NCBI RefSeq assembly: GCF_001021085.1
Contig: NZ_CP004021.1
Span: 580,001 to 644,000, forward strand
Length of the DNA: 64,000 bases
Origin: Candidatus Liberibacter africanus PTSAPSY
Lineage (GTDB): Bacteria; Pseudomonadota; Alphaproteobacteria; Rhizobiales; Rhizobiaceae
Direction of reading: 5' to 3'
Part shown: positions 58,601-64,000 of the stretch, one piece after another
Position numbering within the stretch: position 1 is the first letter of the stretch
How the letters are laid out: each line of letters opens with the position of its first letter
Made by a program: the position numbers and the translations under genes
Notes under the pieces: generated by a model
Told to the model about the DNA's origin: nothing
Databases searched by the model: none
The model's input: only the letters and a program-made list of their open reading frames with translations

Positions 58601-59138
58601 CATCAAGTTCTTCTTTTGAAAGGTTTTTCTTTAGATTATCTCGTTCTTCTTCGTGCATTTTACGATCATGATCTTTGATATCTGTAGCATTTGCAAGAAT
58701 GGATTTTGGAGTTGTAAGCGAAATATTTTGCATTGCTTTGCGGAAAAGAGCTCTGTCTTCAGCTTTGTCTATGGTATCTGGTTTGGCGCCAATCATTTCA
58801 ACGCCATAACGATCAAGCACTCCCATGCGTTTTAATGAAAGTGCCGTATTAAGGGCTGTTTGTCCTCCCGTTGTTGGTAGGATTGCGTCAGGACGTTCCT
58901 TCTCTATAATTTTTGTCACAACTTCTGGTGTGATCGGTTCGGTGTAGGTAGCGTCTGCCAGATCTGGATCTGTCATAATAGTAGCGGGATTGGAGTTTAT
59001 GAGGATAACTCTGTATCCTTCTTCTTTAAGTGCTCTACAAGCTTGAGTTCCAGAATAGTCAAATTCACACGCTTGTCCGATTATAATTGGGCCTGCCCCG
59101 ATGATAAGAATTGATTTCAGATCTTGACGTTTCGGCAT
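55656..59138 (-). CDS. carB: Carbamoyl-phosphate synthase large subunit
   Basis: CarB makes carbamoyl phosphate for pyrimidines and arginine. The 1160 residues show two ATP-grasp halves. The first has [19 protein letters not shown] at the N-terminus and [20 protein letters not shown]. The second has [19 protein letters not shown] and [22 protein letters not shown]-terminal allosteric domain follows. The length fits rhizobia. carA is not adjacent, as is common in this group. With argB and mrp damaged nearby, its main use may be pyrimidine synthesis together with pyrD and pyrF. The start at ATG 59138 ([10 protein letters not shown]) is favoured over 59156. Confidence 0.97.
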   Translation of the reverse strand: MPKRQDLKSILIIGAGPIIIGQACEFDYSGTQACRALKEEGYRVILINSNPATIMTDPDLADATYTEPITPEVVTKIIEKERPDAILPTTGGQTALNTALSLKRMGVLDRYGVEMIGAKPDTIDKAEDRALFRKAMQNISLTTPKSILANATDIKDHDRKMHEEERDNLKKNLSKEELDAALYALEIKWNLEENDRKNRYICHAMAVAVQALDEIGLPIIVRPSFTLGGTGGGIAYNQSEFFEIVENGLRASPTTEVLIEESVLGWKEYEFEMIRDTNDNCIVVCSIENIDPMGVHTGDSITVAPAMTLTDKEYQSMRNAAIAVLKEIGVETGGANVQFAVNPKNGQMVVIEMNPRVSRSSALASKATGFPIAKIAAKLAVGYTLDELSNDITGGKTSAAFEPSIDYIVTKIPRFAFEKFPGSDTTLTTSMKSVGEVMAIGRSFAESLQKALRGLETGLTGLDEIHIPSMESAKDQDVIRAAINIPCPDRLRMVAQALRLGMSVEETHQSCSIDPWFIQQIKMIVDMEHRICEHGLPQDFQNLHAIKAMGFSDARLSILSGIPTYEIRKIRNKLNVHPVFKCIDTCAGEFSSPTSYMYSTYETNFIDQMVSEDKVSDRKKIVILGGGPNRIGQGIEFDYCCCHAAFSLNEAGFETIMVNCNPETVSTDYDVAEKLYFESLTEEDVLEILRVEKQKGQLIGVIVQFGGQTPLKLAKILEKNQIPILGTQPDSIDLAEDRDRFQKLLIKLGLNQPKNGISHSVEQARLIANEIGFPFLIRPSYVLGGRAMQIIYSESMLQDYLLDTLPELVSEEIKRQYPNDKTGQINTLLGKHPLLFDSYLSDAIEVDVDALCQNDQVIIVGIMEHIEEAGIHSGDSACSLPPRSLSENLKEELRSQTKDLARALNVVGLINIQYAIKDGIIYILEVNPRASRTVPFVAKTIGFPVAKVAARIIAGESLESSIEAYGKRPDLSKIKHFAVKESVFPFNKFLGVDILLGPEMRSTGEVIGMDKDFPLAFAKSQLGAGVDLPHEGTVFVSVRDADKKRIVPIIQKFKNMGFKIMATEGTARFLESNGLTTQKINKVLEGRPHIEDVISNRQVHLVINTTEGKKAIEDSKSLRRSTLIRKIPYYTTIAGAEAVSQAIQALKAGSLEVYSLQSYR

Positions 59139-59429
59139 TTTATTTATCCTATACAATTCATGTGGTTTTTTGTATATATTTTGCGATTCTGATTGGAACT
59201 AAGTAGTCTTTTATTACATGAGATGTGATCTGTAAGCAACTTTAATTGATCGCTATGTTTATGATAGAAAGATAAATAGATGAACGTGGTTAGATAATCA
59301 GGTAGAGATTTCTCGTTGAGATTATTGTCGTGCATCAAAAACTTTAAATACAGATTGGAAAATCTATAGCTATGTTTCAGTTTTAAAACAAGTTTACTAG
59401 ATTTTGTAAAATATAGTTATTATTCAATT

Positions 59430-60206
59430 TTAATGGGTTAGATGTGTTGTATTGTTTAATTTTTGCCCGCAAGCATGACGAAAACGCAATACCGCTTCCT
59501 TTGTTCCGTACTCTAAAGCGGTTGATGTAAATGCATGGCCTACCGAAATTTCAGAAATATATGGAATTGCTTTTATTAAATTTGGTATATTTTGTATTGT
59601 GAGATCATGTCCTGCATTAATTTTCAAATGCATTTCCTGTGCAATGCGAGCTGTGGTAATTAGATGTTTTAGCAAAACACTTTCTTGTTGAGGATCATTA
59701 TAGCATGCTCCATAGGGGCCGGTGTAGAGTTCAATGCGATCAGCTCCTGTTAATTTAGCTGCTTGGATACACTTTTCTTCTCCATTTCCATCAGCGAAGA
59801 GAGATACTCTAGATCCTATGTCATGTAACTCAGCAACAGCTTCCGTGAGAATTTTCTGATTTTTTATAAAATCCCATCCATGATCAGAGGTCAGTTGGTG
59901 AGGATCGTCTGGGACAAGAGTAACTTGTTCAGGTTTATAATTCTTGCATAAATTGAGGAATATCTCTGTAGGATATCCTTCAAGGTTTAATTCTGCATTT
60001 GGAAATTCTTCATCAATCAATCGGCGAATTTCAGGCAAATCTTTATAACGAATATGACGTTGATCTGGGCGCGGATGTACTGTCAATCCAGAGGATCCAG
60101 ATTGCAGAGCTATCCTACCAATATGTACTAAGCTTGGCCATGGGAGATTGCGACGATTGCGAAGCATAGCTACTGCATTAAGATTAATAGATATATTGGT
60201 AGACAT
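59430..60206 (-). CDS. pdxJ: Pyridoxine 5'-phosphate synthase
   Basis: PdxJ closes the pyridoxine ring in vitamin B6 synthesis. The 258-residue TIM barrel has NLNAVAMLRNRR, GLTVHPRPDQRHI, VTLVPDDPHQLTSDHGWDF and INAGHDLTIQNI, which contain the conserved catalytic Glu/His positions of the family. PLP is needed by ThrC in this window. It is transcribed alone. Confidence 0.96.
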   Translation of the reverse strand: MSTNISINLNAVAMLRNRRNLPWPSLVHIGRIALQSGSSGLTVHPRPDQRHIRYKDLPEIRRLIDEEFPNAELNLEGYPTEIFLNLCKNYKPEQVTLVPDDPHQLTSDHGWDFIKNQKILTEAVAELHDIGSRVSLFADGNGEEKCIQAAKLTGADRIELYTGPYGACYNDPQQESVLLKHLITTARIAQEMHLKINAGHDLTIQNIPNLIKAIPYISEISVGHAFTSTALEYGTKEAVLRFRHACGQKLNNTTHLTH

Positions 60207-60457
60207 TTTTAAATATCCAGAATTATGCGATTAGGGAAAACATAACAATAATTAACTTCTGCCACAGAACATTTTATTAATTTATTAATTTTTTTAATAA
60301 AATAATAGACAGACATTTTTAATTGGAAAGTTATTAAAGATCATTCAGGTACTAGACAGATTTTTGATGCTCTGATAGAGTCGTCTAAAAAAAATCTTGA
60401 GTAGTATTTTATTTTATTACCTTTGGGTAATTTTTCAGAAGAAGAGAGATATCTATA

Positions 60458-60688
60458 GTGTTTGTACTTGTGCGTGACAATAATGTTGAGCAGGCTCTGC
60501 GTGTTTTAAAAAAGAAAATGCAAGGAGAAGGGGTATTGCGTGAAGTGAAAATGCGTGATCACTATGAAAAACCTTCTCAGAAGCGTGTAAGGTTGAAAGC
60601 TGAGGCGATTCGTCGGGGTAGGAAATTAGTACGTAAGCAAGCTCAGCGTGAATGTTCTGGCGCATCTAGATTTCGAAAGCATAAATGA
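60458..60688 (+). CDS. rpsU: 30S ribosomal protein S21
   Basis: This 76-residue basic protein has [19 protein letters not shown] and [16 protein letters not shown], the S21 signature. The start is GTG at 60458, with GAAGAGAGA upstream. The small hairpin ATTACC/GGTAAT at 60416-60431 in its leader could be a weak terminator or a control element. Confidence 0.95.
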   Translation: MFVLVRDNNVEQALRVLKKKMQGEGVLREVKMRDHYEKPSQKRVRLKAEAIRRGRKLVRKQAQRECSGASRFRKHK

Positions 60689-60721
60689 CAGTTCTTTAAT
60701 TAGTAAGAGGGAGAACGTTCA

Positions 60722-61591
60722 TTGTATCTTCTTAATTGGATTATTGATAAGTACGGCTATAGATTAAAAAGATTGGCACGTTGTTTTATTAGGTCTTTTT
60801 TGGTATTTAATCTAGCACTATCAGCGGAAGGGTGTTTGTCTCCATTCCAAATCAGCAACAGGCGCGTGAACATTGCGTCTCTTACTTCCGTAGTTCAAAC
60901 TAATCCTAGAGATCCTGAGGTATACAATGTACGAGGGGTTGTTTATGGGGGAAATGGAGATTTTCAGAAAGCACTGCTAGATTTCCAAAGTGCTTTGGAT
61001 TTGAACCCCCGTTATTACAAAGCGTATGCAAATCGTGCTCTGATTCGATATAAAATGGGGGATATCTCGGGGGCGATAAGAGATTATGATGCTGCTTTAA
61101 AAATCAATCCAGATTATGATATAGCTTATATAGGACGCGGTGAAATTTATCGTGATGAGAAATATAGTGATTTGCAAAAAGCATTTGTCGATTTTGATCA
61201 TGCGATAAAGTTAAAAACCTCTGATGGGCGTGCATGGTATGGCCGTGGCCTTGTATATCAAATGCGTGGAGAGCATGAGAGAGCAATTGAAGACTTTTCT
61301 AAGGCAATATATCTATCTCATACAGTCGCAGATTATTACAATGGGCGTGGTATTTCTTATATGGCCGTAAAGAATTATGAAAGTGCTTTAGATGATTTTG
61401 AATTCGCTATTCACCTTGATGCTAAAAAAGCTAGATTTTGGTTCAATGCAGGAATGGTATATGAAATGCAGAATTCTGATGTGAATGCAATCAATTGTTA
61501 TAAACATGCATTATCGATTGATTCGAATTATTATAAAGCGAAAGATCGAATTTTGGGGATTCGTAAAAAAGAAGATTTGATTCCCAGATAG
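60722..61591 (+). CDS. TPR-repeat protein, probably exported (NlpI-like)
   Basis: The 289-residue protein has a basic N-terminus and a hydrophobic segment ending ALSAEGC, an imperfect lipobox, so a lipoprotein is possible. Six to seven tetratricopeptide repeats follow (about residues 57-285), with units such as YNVRGVVYGGNGDFQKALLDF and AWYGRGLVYQMRGEHERAIEDF. TPRs mediate protein contacts; NlpI-type proteins organise envelope enzymes, but orthology is inference. It starts at TTG 60722 behind GAGGGAG, 33 bp after rpsU, as in rhizobia. Confidence 0.88.
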   Translation: MYLLNWIIDKYGYRLKRLARCFIRSFLVFNLALSAEGCLSPFQISNRRVNIASLTSVVQTNPRDPEVYNVRGVVYGGNGDFQKALLDFQSALDLNPRYYKAYANRALIRYKMGDISGAIRDYDAALKINPDYDIAYIGRGEIYRDEKYSDLQKAFVDFDHAIKLKTSDGRAWYGRGLVYQMRGEHERAIEDFSKAIYLSHTVADYYNGRGISYMAVKNYESALDDFEFAIHLDAKKARFWFNAGMVYEMQNSDVNAINCYKHALSIDSNYYKAKDRILGIRKKEDLIPR

Positions 61592-62015
61592 TGGATTTGA
61601 TGAGTAAAAGATTTTAAATAACGATATTTTTTTTAGAACCTTTTTAATGACATATATGCTAAAAATATTCGGGATAATCTATATTTATTTCTTTTGATGG
61701 CTTTTTATATGCATTTATTCGGTAATATTTATTGTGCGTATATGTGCGTATTCTGGTGAATATTAGGTTTTTCCCATGCCTATTACTTCCATGCCTATTA
61801 CTAAGTACAATTTCCTATTTTCTTTGGGGATGTATTCGACAAGATACATTGATTTCTATGTTTTACTTTACATGTATCGTAATTTATAAATTATAGCGTC
61901 AAAAGTATTTGTATTGATTCTGAGTAGTGCCTATTTTGATATTATGGAATATTTGAGTTAGATATCCTTAAATTATATTTATTTTTGGTAATGATATGAA
62001 TTAAGACTTATAAAG
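61592..62015. other. Noncoding gap with a 15-bp-period duplication
   Basis: These 424 bp lie between convergent genes. CCATGCCTATTACT occurs twice, at 61774-61787 and 61789-61802. Otherwise I see no gene or RNA. Confidence 0.6.
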
Positions 62016-63089
62016 TTACTTTTTGCGTTTCAAAGTATTTTTGGCAGAATTTGTCGTAATAAGGGATTTTTTGTTGTTTATTAGGGTTATTTTTTCAAAC
62101 TTCATAAAGTGGGGTTTTTTATTCTTTGCTTCTTGCATTTGGGTTTTATAGTTCGCAATTTCTCTTTGTGTAGAACATACTTCGTCTGAAATATCAGGGA
62201 CTTCATTAGATAAGTTTTGTTTGTCAAAGTTCTTTGCTATATAGTTTATTTTCTTTTTGTCGGTTTTAGTGGAAAATCCTACGGATAGCAGTTCTTCAGA
62301 TATTTTATTGCGTGTATCCCGATCTATAGCTCCTAAAATAACTGCAATTAGCGATCTATTCCCTTGAATAGCCGAAGTAACAATGTTGAATCCAGAAGCA
62401 CATGTAAAACCGGTTTTCATTCCATCTGCCCCTTGGAATATGCCGACTGCCCAATTGGTATTAGGATATTTTTTCCCTTTTATTTCGAGGCCTTTTATTT
62501 GAAAATAATATGCATATTGAGAAAAATCAGTTTTTATTCTCCAAGATAATATGCTCATATCACGTGCTGTTGTATAATGATCATATTGTACTGCTCCATG
62601 AGTATTCATAAAATGAGTTGAAGATAATCCCAATTGTTCAGCATAAGCATTCATATGTTTTACAAAATTTTCTTCTGTTTTACACAGAGATTCAGCTATT
62701 GCGGTGGCAATATCATTTGCTGATTTTACGATGAGAAGCTTTAAGGCATTATCAAGGGTCATAACACTTCCTTGTCCAAAGGTACTATTTGCAGGAGGGT
62801 GTTTGGATGCATTTTTGCTAATAGTTATGGGTGTTTCCAAAGTGATTTTTTTTCCTTCGAGAAAAGAGAAAATAACATAAGCGGTCATTAACTTTGTTAG
62901 GGATGCAGGATTCCAAGGGTGGTCAGGATAGTTTTCTGCTATTACATGACCAGTATTGCTATCTATTAATGTATAATAAGGAAGGTTATTCATTCCTGCG
63001 ATATACTGGGAGGGGAAAATGCTATTTAATAAAACTGCTGTAGCTATGTTTACAAGAAAGTATCTTATAACCGAATCCTTCTTGATCAT
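62016..63089 (-). CDS. D-alanyl-D-alanine carboxypeptidase (DacF/PBP5-type)
   Basis: Low-molecular-weight penicillin-binding proteins trim the terminal D-Ala of peptidoglycan peptides. The 357 residues have an N-terminal export segment (FLVNIATAVLLNSIF) and all three catalytic boxes: S-x-x-K in PASLTKLMTAY, S-x-N in VKSANDIATAIAE, and K-T-G in GMKTGFTCASGFN. The last 100 residues are Lys-rich and lack an obvious amphipathic membrane anchor. It indicates that a peptidoglycan layer is kept. Confidence 0.93.
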   Translation of the reverse strand: MIKKDSVIRYFLVNIATAVLLNSIFPSQYIAGMNNLPYYTLIDSNTGHVIAENYPDHPWNPASLTKLMTAYVIFSFLEGKKITLETPITISKNASKHPPANSTFGQGSVMTLDNALKLLIVKSANDIATAIAESLCKTEENFVKHMNAYAEQLGLSSTHFMNTHGAVQYDHYTTARDMSILSWRIKTDFSQYAYYFQIKGLEIKGKKYPNTNWAVGIFQGADGMKTGFTCASGFNIVTSAIQGNRSLIAVILGAIDRDTRNKISEELLSVGFSTKTDKKKINYIAKNFDKQNLSNEVPDISDEVCSTQREIANYKTQMQEAKNKKPHFMKFEKITLINNKKSLITTNSAKNTLKRKK

Positions 63090-63242
63090 GTTTTTATTAA
63101 TCCTTTTATGGAATTTTATATTATGTGGTGTTTATTAGTGCTATCTAATTATCAATATAGTCCATAATCTATATTACAAAAATAAAAAAGTAGTGTTTGT
63201 CGTATACTTTGATAGTAATAAATAAATTCAATAGACATAATT

Positions 63243-64000
63243 TTATAGTTCTTTTTTTGCCCAATATTCAGTACGAGATCCTCGTATATTTTCAAAGTTT
63301 ACTTCATTTTCCTTTGTCAAAAAGTCAGACAATCCTTTGATAATGCGTTTTGGTAGGGATGCCCCTTCGTATATCATGGCCGAATAAAGTTGGATGAGAT
63401 TTGCTCCTGCCATTATTTTCTCAAGAGCATCTTTCGTAGAAGATATTCCTCCAGTTCCAATTATAGCTGTTTTAGGGCCAATACGCTGTCTTATTTTTGC
63501 AAGGATTATAGTGGATTTTTGAAAAAGAGGAGGGCCAGATAATCCTCCACCTTTTTCTTGGAGGTGTGAATCTTGCAATCCTTTGCGATCGAGTGTGGTA
63601 TTGGAGACAACAATTCCTTCTACTTTATGAGAAATAACTGCGCTAGCGATATCGTCTAACTCTTTTTCTGATAGATCAGGTGATATTTTCAGAAAGATAG
63701 GAACGGATTTACCTGTTTTTATTTTTTCTTCTTTTCTGGCTTGCATAACATGGGTAAGCAACATTTCAATATTTTGCTTTTTTTGCATATCGCGTAAACC
63801 TGGTGTATTAGGGGATGAAATATTAATAGTGAAATAAGAGGCAATTGTAGAAAAAAGACGGATACCAGAGACATAATCTAGAATAAAGTTTTTGCTATCT
63901 TTATTGGCTCCGAGATTTATTCCAATAGGGAAGGTGGGCTTTATTGTAGAAAGACGTGAAAATACAGCATGGTACCCTTCGTTATTGAAACCGAGTTTGT
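63243..64000 (-). CDS. pyrD: Dihydroorotate dehydrogenase (quinone), 5' end outside window
   Basis: PyrD oxidises dihydroorotate to orotate, passing electrons to quinone (class 2). The frame is open to the right window edge, so the N-terminus is missing. Visible blocks are KLGFNNEG, PIGINLGANKDS, the catalytic serine region TINISSPNTPGLRD, FLKISPDLSE, SNTTLDRKG, GGLSGPPLF and GTGGISSTKDALEKI near the phosphate site. The quinone-linked form would share the ubiquinone pool with the Cyo oxidase encoded in this window. Confidence 0.95.
   Translation of the reverse strand, partial: KLGFNNEGYHAVFSRLSTIKPTFPIGINLGANKDSKNFILDYVSGIRLFSTIASYFTINISSPNTPGLRDMQKKQNIEMLLTHVMQARKEEKIKTGKSVPIFLKISPDLSEKELDDIASAVISHKVEGIVVSNTTLDRKGLQDSHLQEKGGGLSGPPLFQKSTIILAKIRQRIGPKTAIIGTGGISSTKDALEKIMAGANLIQLYSAMIYEGASLPKRIIKGLSDFLTKENEVNFENIRGSRTEYWAKKEL

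Noticed and set aside
60416..60436. Hairpin before rpsU as a strong terminator
   Set aside because: The stem is only six base pairs and AT-rich; too weak to call on its own.

Overview
The window is AT-rich chromosomal DNA, roughly one third G+C by eye. It comes from a small-genome relative of the Rhizobiaceae. Gene order is the evidence: rpmH-rnpA-yidC-engB-argB, mutY/DUF721-dsbA, cyoABCD, infA-yacG, fabA-fabB-fabI, aroA-cmk-rpsA, and an FYDLN-domain gene. The alphaproteobacterial cell-cycle set ccrM, cckA and divK is also present. Wide intergenic gaps, several gene remnants and missing expected neighbours fit a host-restricted 'Candidatus Liberibacter'-type organism. That assignment is inference from gene content; no database was searched. 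I saw no rRNA operon, prophage, insertion sequence or CRISPR array.

Layout. Positions 1-1.5 kb hold a damaged junction: a truncated mrp, a tail fragment of xerC and a frameshifted argB. Positions 1.5-4.6 kb hold the engB-yidC-rnpA-rpmH cluster for membrane insertion and ribosome/RNase P functions. Positions 4.8-9.4 kb carry a double-domain dCTP deaminase, a decayed mutY, a DUF721 gene, dsbA, divK and rpmG. Positions 9.6-13.8 kb hold the cytochrome bo-type quinol oxidase operon. Positions 14.1-15 kb hold an IF-1 gene with a large internal insertion, yacG and tRNA-Phe. Positions 15.6-23.8 kb hold a GGDEF/EAL membrane protein with degenerate motifs, xseB, yraN, ccrM, thrC and an M16 peptidase. 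Positions 23.9-29.5 kb hold a coiled-coil PodJ-like protein, the unsaturated fatty acid genes and tRNA-Ala.

Positions 29.6-34.2 kb hold the FYDLN gene, an aroA homologue that has lost most catalytic residues, cmk, rpsA and tRNA-Ser. Positions 34.7-42.1 kb hold pncB, dnaN, pyrF, a BI-1 family membrane protein and acnA. Positions 42.7-47.1 kb hold cckA and a repeat-containing unknown gene broken by a 32-bp tandem duplication. Positions 47.5-55.5 kb hold ileS, an S24-type regulator, a DUF1036 protein, pyk, an LpcC-like glycosyltransferase and greA. A 221-bp tandem duplication lies at the pyk/glycosyltransferase junction. The last part holds carB, pdxJ, rpsU, a TPR protein, a DacF-type carboxypeptidase and a partial pyrD.

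Two themes stand out. The first is ongoing gene decay and divergence (mrp, xerC, argB, mutY, aroA, degenerate GGDEF/EAL motifs). The second is an unusual number of short tandem duplications with periods from 7 to 221 bp, most of them between genes and one of them breaking a coding sequence. The strongest candidates for new biology are the repeat-containing gene at 45728-47079, the catalytically stripped AroA homologue that keeps an intact reading frame, and the IF-1 with an extra block of about 36 residues.
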